Counted from the stretch's first letter, positions 23,799-34,087 are shown. The stretch is DNA of 64,000 nucleotides from Chryseobacterium vrystaatense (GCF_000737765.1 NZ_JPRI01000002.1:62001-126000), one strand, 5' to 3'. Notes: a model not told the origin generated them from the letters alone. Translations and numbers: made by a program.

Positions 23799-24140
23799 TC
23801 ACTTTTTGGAAGCTTTCGCAATTTTATTATAATCCAGGCAAATTTCCATCCAAAACTCAAAATCATCAGGCCTCTGAAAACCTACCGGCTCTACATAGCA
23901 ATACTCCTTAAGTTGTTTTCCCCTCATAATCATGGGTAGAAAACCTTTCTTTTCTGATACCTCATCCTCAAGTTCCGGGTTATAGCGGCACATCAGATTA
24001 TCATGGCTGATGTTGATACACATTTTCCCGTTCACCAGAAATGCTAATCCGCCGAACATTTTCTTTTCCACCACCTCAATATGATCTACTGTTGAAAGCC
24101 ATTCACGGACCCTGTCTGCAAGTTCAATACTGTAAGCCAT
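23799..24140 (-). CDS. TfoX N-terminal domain family protein
   Basis: 113 residues. The whole protein is the TfoX/Sxy N-terminal domain: VREWLSTVDHIEVVEKKMFGGLAFLVNGKMCINI, then NLMCRYNPELEDEVSEKKGFLPM and the C-terminal MRGKQLKEYCYVEP. In gamma-proteobacteria TfoX/Sxy controls competence together with CRP; stand-alone domain proteins in Bacteroidota have no established role. It converges with the preceding cluster and is divergent from the DUF2975 gene; a likely chromosomal single gene. Confidence 0.8.
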   Translation of the reverse strand: MAYSIELADRVREWLSTVDHIEVVEKKMFGGLAFLVNGKMCINISHDNLMCRYNPELEDEVSEKKGFLPMIMRGKQLKEYCYVEPVGFQRPDDFEFWMEICLDYNKIAKASKK

Positions 24141-24254
24141 GATCTAATTTTTTTCTCCATTAAAATTAATTAAAAGCTACGATTAAAGCAGTATTTTCTC
24201 ACTATTATTTCATATAATCTCATTTTAAAAATATAATTTTATTTAAAATAATTA

Positions 24255-24283
24255 TTGTTTTACGATAATTAATTATACATTTG
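24255..24283 (+). promoter_or_regulatory. Promoter for the DUF2975/HTH pair
   Basis: TTG at 24255-24257, 18 bases, then TACATTTG at 24276-24283, matching the Bacteroidota -33/-7 pattern. The gene starts 23 bases downstream. Confidence 0.7.
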
Positions 24284-24305
24284 CAATAGTTAAATACTGA
24301 TTGCC

Positions 24306-24821
24306 ATGAACCAGACTAAAATTATTTCGAAGATTCTGTACTATCTGTGCTGTATAGTATCCGCAGGATATCTCATTACTTTTGTTTACTCTGTCTTCTG
24401 TCTCATTACCGACTTTTCGGTGACTCCCTATAAGAATAATCTTTACCTTCATATCAATTATCCTTTTGCGGAACAGCCCTTTCTGAATATTGAACGTAAT
24501 TATCCCTATATTATCTTTTCATTTTTAATGGTTTTATTTTTATATGGAATTTTTTTCTGGCTTTCTGCAAAGGTTTTCAAAGTATTTTTTCAGTCAAAAC
24601 TATTTATAAAAGAAAATATACTTCAGCTTAAGAGATTTTACATGTATAATATTTTCGTTCCGCTGCCAGTAGTGATCACGGCCAGTTTCTTTGTGGAAGT
24701 GGAAAGTATTATCTGGGGATTGGTTTTTATCCATTTCATGCTTGGAATTTTCTGTCTGTTTCTTGCAAATATCTTTAAGCAAGGACTACATTTGCAAAAC
24801 GAACAAGACCTATTTATATAA
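24306..24821 (+). CDS. DUF2975 family membrane protein
   Basis: 171 residues with four hydrophobic segments: about 10-33, 72-95, 113-133 and 140-160. The pattern, including VFKVFFQSKLFIKENILQLKRF between segments two and three, fits DUF2975. The stop and the ATG of the next HTH gene overlap (ATAATG region), a common pairing in Bacteroidota and Firmicutes in which the small Xre protein probably controls the membrane protein. Function unknown; perhaps a stress or sensing membrane component. Confidence 0.75.
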   Translation: MNQTKIISKILYYLCCIVSAGYLITFVYSVFCLITDFSVTPYKNNLYLHINYPFAEQPFLNIERNYPYIIFSFLMVLFLYGIFFWLSAKVFKVFFQSKLFIKENILQLKRFYMYNIFVPLPVVITASFFVEVESIIWGLVFIHFMLGIFCLFLANIFKQGLHLQNEQDLFI

Positions 24822-25024
24822 TGCCGATCATAGTCAACTTAGATGTCATGCTAGCCAAGCGTAAAATGCAGAGTAAAGAACTGGCAGAAAAATTAGGAAT
24901 CACACCTGTTAATCTTTCCATTCTTAAGACAGGCAAGGCAAAAGGGGTTCGTTTCGATACCCTGGAAGCCATCTGTAGAATTCTGGAATGCCAGCCGGGA
25001 GATATTCTTGAGTTTAGAGAATAA
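24821..25024 (+). CDS. Small Xre-family HTH regulator (YozG-like)
   Basis: 67 residues, one HTH domain only: VNLDVMLAKRKMQSKELAEKLGITPVNLSILKTGKAKGVRFDTLEAICRILECQPGDILEF. This is the compact Cro/CI-like repressor form that accompanies DUF2975 membrane proteins. Its first base overlaps the last of the upstream gene, implying coupled translation. Confidence 0.85.
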   Translation: MPIIVNLDVMLAKRKMQSKELAEKLGITPVNLSILKTGKAKGVRFDTLEAICRILECQPGDILEFRE

Positions 25025-25220
25025 GCATTTCAACTTGATGAATTTTTAGTCTTCTCTAATTTATAAATCCCAATTAATCTCTCATAGACAGTTATAAATT
25101 ACGGTCGTTGTTTCAGGCTCAAATCTTTTTCTGACGTCTGATATCTGATATCCAAAATCCAACACTTTTTAAGCAACCATAAAGGTCTGCCCTGCCCTCG
25201 TATTACCCAAACCTTATCAT

Positions 25221-26093
25221 ATGAATACCTTATCTATCAACAATCTCAGCCTTATCTACAAAAATGGCTATCAGGCGGTTAAAGATATATCGCTTGACAT
25301 CAGCAACGGAATGTTCGGTTTGCTGGGCCCCAATGGTGCCGGAAAATCTTCTTTAATGAAAACTATAGTGGGATTGCAGAAACCTACGTCCGGACATATT
25401 ATTTTTAATGGAACGGATGTTTCCAAAGATCCTGATTTTATCAAAAAGAACCTCGGGTTTCTTCCACAGGATTTTGGAGTTTACCCTAAAGTTTCGGCGT
25501 ATGATCTACTGGAACATATCGCAGTACTAAAAGGAATTACAGACCGTAACGAACGTAAAGGTCAGATCCTGAACCTGCTTGAAAAAGTCAATCTTTCGGA
25601 TTTCAGAAAAAGAGAAGTTCATACTTTTTCAGGAGGGATGAAACAGCGCTTTGGTGTGGCTCAGGCGCTGTTGGGAAATCCTGAGATTATTATTGTAGAC
25701 GAACCAACTGCTGGTCTTGATCCTGAAGAACGCAACCGCTTCAATTCTCTTCTGAATGATATCAGCAAAGAGGTGATTGTGATCCTTTCAACCCATCTCG
25801 TAGAAGATGTCAGAAATCTATGCTCCAAAATGGCCGTTATGAACAAAGGGGAAATCTTGAGGCAGGGGAAACCTGCAGAATTGATTTCAGAACTGAAAGA
25901 CCGGATCTGGTCAAAACCTATCGATAAAAGCGAACTGGAAAATTATCTTTCCAGTCACGAAATTATCAGCCGTCAGCTGATCGAAAGAGAGCTTCACATT
26001 ACCGTATTTTCAGAAGTACAACCCACAGATTTTGAAGCTGTAAGCCCTCTTTTGGAACATGTATATTTCCGTACACTCACTCAAAAAATCTAA
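25221..26093 (+). CDS. ABC transporter ATP-binding protein
   Basis: 290 residues. Walker A GPNGAGKSS (residues ~36-44), Q-loop in LPQDFGVYP, signature FSGGMKQRFG (about 135-144), Walker B IIIVDEPTAGLDP (about 156-168), H-loop STHLVED. The C-terminal ~80 residues match the extension found in ABC-2 type exporters (AVMNKGEILRQGKPAELI). It starts two bases before the fused permease/peptidase gene, so the pair forms one export or membrane-remodelling system. Substrate unknown. No regulator in the operon itself, although the HTH/DUF2975 pair lies directly upstream. Confidence 0.9.
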   Translation: MNTLSINNLSLIYKNGYQAVKDISLDISNGMFGLLGPNGAGKSSLMKTIVGLQKPTSGHIIFNGTDVSKDPDFIKKNLGFLPQDFGVYPKVSAYDLLEHIAVLKGITDRNERKGQILNLLEKVNLSDFRKREVHTFSGGMKQRFGVAQALLGNPEIIIVDEPTAGLDPEERNRFNSLLNDISKEVIVILSTHLVEDVRNLCSKMAVMNKGEILRQGKPAELISELKDRIWSKPIDKSELENYLSSHEIISRQLIERELHITVFSEVQPTDFEAVSPLLEHVYFRTLTQKI

Positions 26094-26095
26094 TC

Positions 26096-29000
26096 ATGAA
26101 CGCCATATTTCTATTCGAAGCCAAACGCAGTATCAAGCACTGGCCAGCTTACCTTATAGCTATGATCTTAGCGGGCATGGGTATTTTTTGCGGCAGTCAG
26201 TTCAATCTAACTGCCGGTGAAAGCATCTATCTCAATTCCCCCTATACTATTGGGTTTATGACCGGAATGCTTAGTCTTTCCATCATATTTACTGCTGTTA
26301 TTTACGCTGTTCAATTGCTTTTTAAAGATCAGGATGCAAAATTTGATCTCGTCCTGTTTTCTTTTCCATTTTCTAAATGGACTTATCTCAGTGGAAAATT
26401 CAGCAATTTTTTTTTACAGACTTTCCTTAGCTTCTTCTTTTTAATGGCTGGTTTCCTTGCAGGACAGCTCACACGGACAGGAAGCGAAATGCAGAAGGAG
26501 TTCCATATTGGATCCTACCTTTACCCGATGTTTATTTTTGGAGTCATCAACTGTTTTTTTGTATGCGCTTTTCTTTTTCTAATTTCCTTAATATCGAAGA
26601 AAAAGCTCTTGACAGTAGTAGGAGGATTATTGCTTTATGTTCTCTATATGGTCATTTTAGTCTTTTCCAATTCTCCTTTTATGGCAGGAAGTTTACCCCA
26701 ATCCATAGAAACCCAGCAGATTTCCGCGGTTATAGATCCGTTCGGATTATCATCCTTTTTCTTTGAGGCCAGAACATTTTCAGCGCATCAGAAAAATACT
26801 TTGTTGATCCCTTTTACCAGATATATACTTCTTAACAGACTTCTTTTTACAGTTACAGCCGGTATATTTCTATTCATTACCTATCGGTTATTTTCTTTTT
26901 CATCTCTTTCAAAACAAAAAGCAAAAAAAGCAATCATTAATCAAGAAAGACAAGACACGCCATCACTTACCTACACGATCTCAATGGTCAACTTTGGTAA
27001 AAAAAATGCTTTCAAATCTGTAGTCTCTTATGCAAGAATTGATCTGCTTTACCTTTTCAGAAGTATCAGCATTCCAGCAGTTTCTATTCTACTGCTTTTT
27101 TTCGTTGGAATGGAAATGTATGCAGAAATTGAAAAAGGCATCCGTCTTCCGCAGAAATACGCAGGCTCAGGTCTCATGGCAATGACTATTTCAGAAAACT
27201 TTACTCTTTTTGGACTTCTTCTTGTTGCCTATTTCATGAATGATCTGTATTGGAGAAGCTTGTCCTCAGGCTTTTCTCTGATTGAGGACAGTACCTTCTT
27301 TTCAAAAAGCAAAATGTCAGGGCACTTTATTTCTATCTGTATTTTGCTGATCTTTTTTACCGGAATTTTAATCTTGCAGGGAATTGGATTTCAGGCTATG
27401 TATCGGTATTTTCATATAGATTGGAATGCTTATCTGGGAGTTTTTCTTTTCAACACTTTTCCATTGATTCTGTTCTCTGGATTGATCCTGCTCATTAATA
27501 ACAATATCCGAAATAAATTTGTTGCTTTAGGTGTTTCGATTCTTGCTGTATTTCTGCTGGCAGGTCCGGCTTCGGGTAAGATCATTCCTTATCCTTTATT
27601 CAGAATATTTTCTGATTTCAAAGGCAGTTACAGTGATTTCAGTGGATATGGTGCCTATGTAAAAGCTTTTACCGAAAGACTTTTATTCGGAACCGGACTG
27701 ATTTCTTTTCTATGGATGATGAATCGGATCGTCAAAACGAAAAAGTTTCATCTTATCCCGTTTCTCTTTAGCCTGCTTTTACTCATTTCAGGAATTTGGG
27801 CAGGAAGATTATTCATGAAAGGATATATGCCGGAAAATGAAGAAAAAGAGCTCACGGCAGCGGTGCAGTATGAAAAGGATTTTAAGAAATATGAGACCCT
27901 GCCTCAACCGGACATTACTGAGGTCATCACTGAGGTGCAATTATATCCTTCGGAAAACTCTTATCAAATCACAGGAAAATATGTCCTGACCAATTTTACA
28001 GATCAACCTGTTCACAAAATCCTTGTTCATTTTAATCCTGATCTCACAGTAAAATCCTCTGTTTTTACAGCAGGTTCCGAAAAAATAAGACTTAATGAAA
28101 ATACATCGGAAGTTAAATTAAGGGAACCTCTGCTATCTGGTGAAAGCGCCTATTTTGATTTTAAACTTTCTTACAAATGGTACCCTGTTAACGGACATCA
28201 ATCCTTCAACGCTATTATAGAAAACGGATCTTTTATGCGTATCAGCAGGTATTATCCGGTGATCGGATATCAGAAAGACGAAGAAGTTGAGGATGAAAAG
28301 CAAAGAGAACAACATCAGCTCGGAAAACGTTTACCTCTCAAAAAGCCGGAAGCTCCGGAAGTCTTTAAAAAGGATTTTGTGAATTTAGACATGACCGTTT
28401 CCACAGAAGCCAGACAAACTCCTATAGGTACAGGAGATCTGGTCAAAAAATGGGCAAAATCCGGACGGAATTATTTTCAGTATAAGGCTCAAAGCATTCC
28501 ATTCCGGTTTGCGGTCTCATCAGCAGATTATCAGATGAAAAGTTTTTTATATAAAGGTATTGAAGTGAATATCTTCTATCACGAAAAGCACTTCGAAAAC
28601 GTCAACCATCTCCTTGAAAATGCAAAAATCACTTTAGATTACTGCATTAATAATTTTGGAAAATATCCTTTTAAAACGGTAAATTTTGCTGAAATTTCAT
28701 CTTTCACCAAAGGATTTGCAGCCACCGCTTATCCTTCTGTGATTTTTATGCCGGAGGACATGGTTTTTCACGCCAATATTCATGCGGATAAGGAACAGGA
28801 CGTGATTAATGAACTCGCGGGACATGAACTTTCCCATTTATGGTGGGGAAACAGTCAGATCGATCCGGATGATAGGGAGGGCAATGTAATGCTTACAGAA
28901 ACCCTGGCCATGTATACGGAAATGATGCTTTACAAAAAAATGCACGGCTACGAAAAAATGAAGGAAAGAATAAAGGTGCATCAGCAAATTTATGACAACG

Positions 29001-29263
29001 AGAAGGGACTCTCTGAAGACGTACCTGTTTATAGGGCAACGGGTGATTCTCCCCATATCGCCTATTCAAAAGGAGCCGTGGCTATGGTTAAATTAAGTGA
29101 ATTGCTTGGAGAAGAAAAAGTGAATAAAGCATTGAAAAATTTCCTTGAGAACAATCATTATCCCAAGAAACCGTCTTCTCTGGATCTCCTTAATGAATTT
29201 TATAAAGTATGTCCTGATACAGCTGCGAGAAAACAGGTTGATAAGTTATTTAAAACCCTATAG
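26096..29263 (+). CDS. ABC permease fused to M1-type metallopeptidase
   Basis: 1055 residues. The N-terminal half (to ~570) holds about a dozen membrane segments in two ABC-2 permease-like blocks. The C-terminal half is an M1 aminopeptidase-like domain (about 600-1050) facing the periplasm or exterior, with zinc motif GHELSHLWWGN (HELSH) and the downstream Glu in MLTETLAMYTE. A spaced Tyr (DSPHIAYSKGA) matches the catalytic Tyr of M1 enzymes; the usual GxMEN motif is not evident. Such fusions are common in Bacteroidota next to an ABC ATPase and may export and process peptides. The stop lies 12 bases before nothing but a short spacer, then the pnp terminator. Whether peptide is the transported substrate is not known. 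Confidence 0.85.
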   Translation: MNAIFLFEAKRSIKHWPAYLIAMILAGMGIFCGSQFNLTAGESIYLNSPYTIGFMTGMLSLSIIFTAVIYAVQLLFKDQDAKFDLVLFSFPFSKWTYLSGKFSNFFLQTFLSFFFLMAGFLAGQLTRTGSEMQKEFHIGSYLYPMFIFGVINCFFVCAFLFLISLISKKKLLTVVGGLLLYVLYMVILVFSNSPFMAGSLPQSIETQQISAVIDPFGLSSFFFEARTFSAHQKNTLLIPFTRYILLNRLLFTVTAGIFLFITYRLFSFSSLSKQKAKKAIINQERQDTPSLTYTISMVNFGKKNAFKSVVSYARIDLLYLFRSISIPAVSILLLFFVGMEMYAEIEKGIRLPQKYAGSGLMAMTISENFTLFGLLLVAYFMNDLYWRSLSSGFSLIEDSTFFSKSKMSGHFISICILLIFFTGILILQGIGFQAMYRYFHIDWNAYLGVFLFNTFPLILFSGLILLINNNIRNKFVALGVSILAVFLLAGPASGKIIPYPLFRIFSDFKGSYSDFSGYGAYVKAFTERLLFGTGLISFLWMMNRIVKTKKFHLIPFLFSLLLLISGIWAGRLFMKGYMPENEEKELTAAVQYEKDFKKYETLPQPDITEVITEVQLYPSENSYQITGKYVLTNFTDQPVHKILVHFNPDLTVKSSVFTAGSEKIRLNENTSEVKLREPLLSGESAYFDFKLSYKWYPVNGHQSFNAIIENGSFMRISRYYPVIGYQKDEEVEDEKQREQHQLGKRLPLKKPEAPEVFKKDFVNLDMTVSTEARQTPIGTGDLVKKWAKSGRNYFQYKAQSIPFRFAVSSADYQMKSFLYKGIEVNIFYHEKHFENVNHLLENAKITLDYCINNFGKYPFKTVNFAEISSFTKGFAATAYPSVIFMPEDMVFHANIHADKEQDVINELAGHELSHLWWGNSQIDPDDREGNVMLTETLAMYTEMMLYKKMHGYEKMKERIKVHQQIYDNEKGLSEDVPVYRATGDSPHIAYSKGAVAMVKLSELLGEEKVNKALKNFLENNHYPKKPSSLDLLNEFYKVCPDTAARKQVDKLFKTL

Positions 29264-29349
29264 CCGCCTTTCTAAAATTGATTATAACAATTTTATCAAG
29301 CTAAACTTTACATCTTCCCAAACACTAAGGATCTCATGATGACCAAAAA

Positions 29350-29372
29350 AAATCCCTCAAATTGAGGGATTT
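29350..29372 (-). terminator. pnp terminator
   Basis: On the minus strand AAATCCCTCAA / TTGAGGGATTT with a one- or two-base loop region (perfect arms) followed by eight T. It ends 24 bases downstream of the pnp stop; the reverse side also has a T-rich flank for the convergent peptidase gene. Confidence 0.85.
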
Positions 29373-29395
29373 CATTTATATATAAGATTTAAATC

Positions 29396-31657
29396 TTAAG
29401 CTTCAGATGAAGGATTCTGATTCTCTCTCGGAGCTTGCCCTTCAGGTCTTCTTTCACCTTCCGGTCTGTCCTGTCTTTCTGGTCTTCTGTCACCTTGAGG
29501 TCTGTCCTGCCCTTCAGGTCTTGGTTTAGACTCAGGTCTTGCAGGTCTTGGTAAAAGAACTTTTCTTGAAAGTTTCATTTTCTTACGGTCATCGTAACCC
29601 ATGAACTTCACTTCTACTTCATCACCTTCTGCATAAGGAACTTTGTCAAGACGAGCCCATTCGATTTCAGAGATATGAAGAAGTCCTTCAGTACCTTTCG
29701 CGATGGCCACGAAAGCTCCGAAATCCATTACTTTCACTACTTTACCGTTGTACACTTCTCCTACTACAGGAACGAAAGTGATTTCATTGATCTTCGCAAT
29801 AGCAGCGTTGATCTTCTCTCTGTCTTTTCCTGCAATTTCGATACGTCCGATTTCTCCTACTTCTTCAATAGCGATAACCGTATCTGTATCTTTCTGCATT
29901 TGCTGAATGATTTTTCCTCCAGGTCCGATTACAGCACCAATGAAGTCTTTTGAGATCTCCATTACTACCATTTTCGGAGCGTGTGGCTTCACATCTGCTC
30001 TTGGCTCGGAAATAGTTTCCGTGATTTTGTTTAAGATATGTAATCTTCCGTCTCTTGCCTGCATCAAAGCTTTTTCCATGATATCCATAGAAAGTCCCTG
30101 GATTTTGATATCCATCTGACAAGCTGTGATACCGTCTGCAGTACCTGTTACTTTAAAGTCCATATCTCCAAGGTGATCTTCATCTCCCAAGATATCAGAA
30201 AGCACCGTGAATTTACCTGATTTTGTATCTGTGATCAGACCCATTGCAATCCCGGAAACCGGTTTTGTAATCTGTACCCCTGCATCCATTAACGCCAATG
30301 TTCCTGCACAAACTGTTGCCATTGAAGACGAACCGTTTGATTCAAGGATATCAGAAACAATTCTGATGGTGTAAGGATTTTCTGCAGGAATAACTGCCTG
30401 TAATGCTCTTTGAGCTAAGTTTCCATGTCCTACCTCTCTTCTTGAAGTTCCTCTTAAAGGTCTTGCTTCACCTGTTGAGAATGGAGGGAAGTTATAGTGT
30501 AGGAAGAATTTCTCGTCGTGTTGAGAGATAACGCTGTCTACCATATTAGCATCTTTTACAGATCCTAATGTTACTGCAGTAAGAGACTGAGTTTCACCTC
30601 TTGTAAACACAGCAGAACCGTGAGCTCCCGGAAGGTAGTCAATTTCTGACCAGATCGGACGGATCGTTTGAGGATCACGGCCATCAAGACGGATATTGTC
30701 TTCAAGGATCATCTGACGCATTGCTTCTTTCTCTACATCATGATAATATACTTTTACGAATGGCGTTACTCTTTCCAATTCTTCTGCGTTATCAACATAC
30801 TGAGCTAAAAATTCTTCACGTACCGCTTTGAATTTTTCTCCTCTCTCATCTTTACCAGATGGAGTTCTTGCTACTTCGTATACTTTATCGTAAGTTTCTT
30901 TCCAAACTTTTTCACGAATAGCTTCGTCGTGATTTTCGTGAGAATATTCTCTCTTTGGTAAAGATTTTCCTACTTTTTCAGCTAATCTTTCCTGAGCTTC
31001 GATTTGTTTTTTAATTTCAGCATGACCGAAGATAATTGCTTCCAGCATTTCCTGCTCAGAAATTTCCTTCATCTCCCCTTCTACCATTACGATGGAGTCT
31101 TTAGTAGCTCCAACCATGATATCCAATTCTGAAACTTTAAGATCTTCATAGCTTGGGTTAACGCAAAGTTTGCCATCAAATCTTGCTACTCTTACTTCAG
31201 ACATTGGTCCGTTGAAAGGAATATCAGTAATAGCAATCGCAGCAGAAGCCGCTAAACCAGCTAAATCATCAGGAATAGAAATTCCGTCGTAAGATATTAA
31301 AGAGATCATTACCTGAACTTCAGCATGAAAATCTTCAGGGAAAAGCGGACGTAGAACTCTGTCTACCAAACGCATTGTTAAAATTTCCTGATCGGACGGT
31401 CTTGCTTCTCTACGGAAGAAATTTCCAGGAATTCTTCCACCTGCATAGAACTTTTCTCTATAATCTACTGTTAATGGTAAAAAATCTACACCAGGATTTG
31501 CTTCTCTATTGGCTACAACAGTTGCTAAAAGCATTGTTCCACCCATTTTAACTACCACAGATCCATCAGCCTGCTTGGCTAACTTCCCCGTTTCAATTGT
31601 GATTTCTCTGCCGTCTGCAAGAGTAATCGTTTCTGTAAACGCTTGAGGTACACTCAT
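29396..31657 (-). CDS. pnp: Polyribonucleotide nucleotidyltransferase (PNPase)
   Basis: 753 residues. Full PNPase layout: first RNase PH domain (to ~150, [31 protein letters not shown]), a helical linker, second RNase PH domain (about 320-550, [18 protein letters not shown] and phosphate-site residues in [13 protein letters not shown]), KH domain (about 565-620, [17 protein letters not shown]) and S1 domain (about 635-700, [22 protein letters not shown]). After that a ~45-residue low-complexity tail repeats RPEG/RPQG/RPERQ motifs. It degrades RNA 3' to 5' with phosphate as part of RNA turnover. A TAnnTTTG -7 box lies upstream. Usually pnp follows rpsO; here two plus-strand genes lie between them. 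Confidence 0.95.
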   Translation of the reverse strand: MSVPQAFTETITLADGREITIETGKLAKQADGSVVVKMGGTMLLATVVANREANPGVDFLPLTVDYREKFYAGGRIPGNFFRREARPSDQEILTMRLVDRVLRPLFPEDFHAEVQVMISLISYDGISIPDDLAGLAASAAIAITDIPFNGPMSEVRVARFDGKLCVNPSYEDLKVSELDIMVGATKDSIVMVEGEMKEISEQEMLEAIIFGHAEIKKQIEAQERLAEKVGKSLPKREYSHENHDEAIREKVWKETYDKVYEVARTPSGKDERGEKFKAVREEFLAQYVDNAEELERVTPFVKVYYHDVEKEAMRQMILEDNIRLDGRDPQTIRPIWSEIDYLPGAHGSAVFTRGETQSLTAVTLGSVKDANMVDSVISQHDEKFFLHYNFPPFSTGEARPLRGTSRREVGHGNLAQRALQAVIPAENPYTIRIVSDILESNGSSSMATVCAGTLALMDAGVQITKPVSGIAMGLITDTKSGKFTVLSDILGDEDHLGDMDFKVTGTADGITACQMDIKIQGLSMDIMEKALMQARDGRLHILNKITETISEPRADVKPHAPKMVVMEISKDFIGAVIGPGGKIIQQMQKDTDTVIAIEEVGEIGRIEIAGKDREKINAAIAKINEITFVPVVGEVYNGKVVKVMDFGAFVAIAKGTEGLLHISEIEWARLDKVPYAEGDEVEVKFMGYDDRKKMKLSRKVLLPRPARPESKPRPEGQDRPQGDRRPERQDRPEGERRPEGQAPRENQNPSSEA

Positions 31658-31724
31658 AAATTTGTCGTCTTGATACTCCGTATTGAGTATGAATTAATAT
31701 TTAAACTCTTTAAATTTTCGTGTG

Positions 31725-31732
31725 CAAAGGTA
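31725..31732 (-). promoter_or_regulatory. pnp promoter -7 box
   Basis: Minus-strand TACCTTTG, the Bacteroidota -7 consensus, 68 bases before the pnp start codon. A clear TTG -33 box is not present at 17-23 bases. Confidence 0.6.
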
Positions 31733-32097
31733 ATGTATAATAATGAAATATTAAATTTTCAGTCTCAGAAATAGCAAATTTCATGGTAAGATTTTACCCG
31801 TATATTTCAGGAAAGTTGTATGAATTACTCACAGAATGTTTAACTTATTCATCACATTCTCTCAATAAAAAGAATTTTTCCAAAGAAAACTGATTAAAGA
31901 ATCAAGCCATTTTCGTATTATTGTCTCAAAAAAAGTAAATAATGTTTTTACATTTCTAAAGACGCCTTATTTACAACAATAAATACTTGAAAAGTTGCAG
32001 AAAAACAGGCTACTGCCTTCTATTTGCCACGCTTCTCAAACTATATGCAGCAGATAAAACAACTGAAAGAGCTTAACAATTCTTTTCAAATAAATAA

Positions 32098-33525
32098 ATG
32101 TTTATGATCAATAAAGAAGTGAAAACACAGAGCAGAAACTATACGATCCCATTAATCACGATCACCCTGCTCTTTTTTATGTGGGGATTCATCACCTGTA
32201 TGAATGATATTCTGATCCCCTATCTGAAACAACTTTTCAAGCTTACCTTTTTCGAATCCATGCTGGTACAGTTCTGTTTTTTCGGGGCGTATTTTATCGG
32301 TTCACTTATTTATTTTCTGATCTCTATATCAAAGGGAGACCCTATTAATAAGGCCGGTTATAAAAAGGGAATTGTGTTTGGTATTTTTCTCGCAGCTTTT
32401 GGCTGTGTCTTATTTTATCCGGCAGCAACCTTTTCTTATTATCCGTTATTTTTAGGGGCTTTGTTTATTCTGGGACTGGGTTTTACGGTCCTTCAGATTA
32501 CGGCCAATGCTTATGTATCATTACTGGGCAGTGAAGAATCAGCTTCCAGCCGTCTGAATATGACTCAGGCATTCAACGCCTTCGGAACAACGATTGCTCC
32601 GGTACTTGGAGGACATCTGATCTTTGAATTTTTCTCGGCCCCGGACGGCTCTTTCAGTGCAGTTGCTACCAGAATTCCCTATCTGATTTTTGCAGGTATC
32701 CTTTTATTGGTTGCCTTATTAATTTCAAGAGTAAAACTACCTTCCTTCCAAACTCAGGAAGAAGAGATTGTTACAGGCTGGGGAGCTCTTCAGTTCAGCC
32801 ATTTGAAATTCGGAGTTTTTGCCATGTTCTGCTATGTAGGTGGAGAAGTTGCTGTAGGAAGTTTCATCATCAGCTTTTTAGAGCAGCCTCAGATTATGGG
32901 CTTCAATGAGATCATCAGTAAAAATTACCTTTCCCTTTATTGGGGTGGTGCTATGATCGGACGTTTTCTGGGAGCGATATCTTTAAACCAATCATTAAGT
33001 CAGGGCAAAAAAGCGCTTTATATGCTGGGGGCTGCTGCTGCTGTTTTCCTTGTTATTTTCAGTATTGTAGATCTGAGCTTTTCACAGATCAGCTTTTTCA
33101 TTGTCTTCATCATACTTAATTTTGTAGCATTCTTTATCGGTAAGGCAGCTCCTGCAAGGACTTTATCGATTTTTGCAGCCATCAATGTTCTGCTTCTTAT
33201 CTCTGCAATGGTGAATCATGGTGAACTGGCGATGTACAGCATTTTAGGAATCGGAATCTTTAACTCCATCATGTTCTCCAATATCTATACTTTGGCCATC
33301 TCAGGTTTAGGCAAGTATACCAGTCAGGGATCTTCTCTGGTGGTTATGGCTATTCTGGGAGGTGCTATCGTTCCTATTTTCCAGGGATTTCTTGCAGATC
33401 AGTTTGGCGTACAGCATTCTTTTATTATTCCTGTATTCTGTTATCTGGTGATTCTTATCTTTGGTGCTTACTGCACTAAGTATTTAGGACATGTAGAAAG
33501 TACTGAATCTAAATCAGGGCACTAA
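32098..33525 (+). CDS. FHS-family sugar MFS transporter (FucP/GluP-like)
   Basis: 475 residues, twelve membrane segments. The first segments contain MWGFITCMNDILIPYLKQLFKLTFFESMLVQFCFFGAYFIGSL, the FHS signature where Asn-Asp and Asp/Glu in helix 1-2 bind sugar and proton in FucP. A conserved NAYVSLLG and NMTQAFNAFGTTIAPVLG stretch in helix 4-5 also fits. H+/sugar symport in the inner membrane; substrate may be fucose, glucose/galactose or N-acetylglucosamine. There is no sugar-catabolism gene nearby to fix it. Starts in a divergent position to pnp with a terminator behind it. Confidence 0.85.
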   Translation: MFMINKEVKTQSRNYTIPLITITLLFFMWGFITCMNDILIPYLKQLFKLTFFESMLVQFCFFGAYFIGSLIYFLISISKGDPINKAGYKKGIVFGIFLAAFGCVLFYPAATFSYYPLFLGALFILGLGFTVLQITANAYVSLLGSEESASSRLNMTQAFNAFGTTIAPVLGGHLIFEFFSAPDGSFSAVATRIPYLIFAGILLLVALLISRVKLPSFQTQEEEIVTGWGALQFSHLKFGVFAMFCYVGGEVAVGSFIISFLEQPQIMGFNEIISKNYLSLYWGGAMIGRFLGAISLNQSLSQGKKALYMLGAAAAVFLVIFSIVDLSFSQISFFIVFIILNFVAFFIGKAAPARTLSIFAAINVLLLISAMVNHGELAMYSILGIGIFNSIMFSNIYTLAISGLGKYTSQGSSLVVMAILGGAIVPIFQGFLADQFGVQHSFIIPVFCYLVILIFGAYCTKYLGHVESTESKSGH

Positions 33526-33590
33526 AACCTGCATAAAAGTAAACTAAAAGAAGTTTTTTCCAAGAACAGATTCTTTTTAATCAATAATAT

Positions 33591-33627
33591 AAAGTGGGAT
33601 GTTTGAAAAAGCATCTCACTTTTTTGT
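33591..33627 (+). terminator. Terminator after the MFS gene
   Basis: Stem AAGTGGGATG / CATCTCACTT (one G-T pair) with a ten-base A/G-rich loop, followed by TTTTTT. Confidence 0.75.
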
Positions 33628-33672
33628 TATATTTAAGACTTAGTTTTTGCCTTAAGTAAGATTATTATTTTT

Positions 33673-34032
33673 ATGAAGCTTCAATTAAAACTGGAATATT
33701 TTGCCTTTTTGGTGCTGGGAATCTTGGCATTTAACCGTACAGAGCTTTCATGGTGGTGGTTTGCAGGACTTTTTTTAACACCTGACATTTCTATGCTTGG
33801 ATATGCTGTCAATAATAAAACAGGGGCTTTTTTCTACAATCTGTTTCATCATCTTGGACTGGCGGTTGTTATCTATCTTGCCGGAAGCGCACTAACTCTA
33901 CCTTACTTGCAGATGGCAGGAGCCATTTTGTTTTCACATTCAGCATTTGACAGAATATTGGGGTACGGACTCAAATATCCGGATAGTTTTCAGAATACGC
34001 ATCTTGGGAGAATTGGAAAAGACAGGAAATAA
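33673..34032 (+). CDS. DUF4260 family membrane protein
   Basis: 119 residues and four short membrane segments. The pattern TELSWWWFAGLFLTPDISMLGYAVNNKTGAFFYNLFHHLG, then a C-terminal HSAFDRILGYGLKYPDSFQNTHLGRIG, is characteristic of DUF4260 (often near glycosyl or regulatory genes in diverse bacteria). Function not known. A bidirectional terminator separates it from rpsO. Confidence 0.85.
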   Translation: MKLQLKLEYFAFLVLGILAFNRTELSWWWFAGLFLTPDISMLGYAVNNKTGAFFYNLFHHLGLAVVIYLAGSALTLPYLQMAGAILFSHSAFDRILGYGLKYPDSFQNTHLGRIGKDRK

Positions 34033-34039
34033 TAAACAA

Positions 34040-34069
34040 AAAAAGCAACCTCTTTCGAAGTTGCTTTTA
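34040..34069. terminator. Bidirectional terminator between DUF4260 gene and rpsO
   Basis: Stem AAAAGCAAC / GTTGCTTTT with a ten-base loop, with A-run on one side and T-rich sequence on the other, in a convergent gap. Confidence 0.8.
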
Positions 34070-34087
34070 TTTGAAAATCTTTGTAGA

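Noticed and set aside
29264..29349. Extra gene between peptidase and pnp
   Set aside because: Only a short AT-rich spacer before the pnp terminator, with no coding signs.
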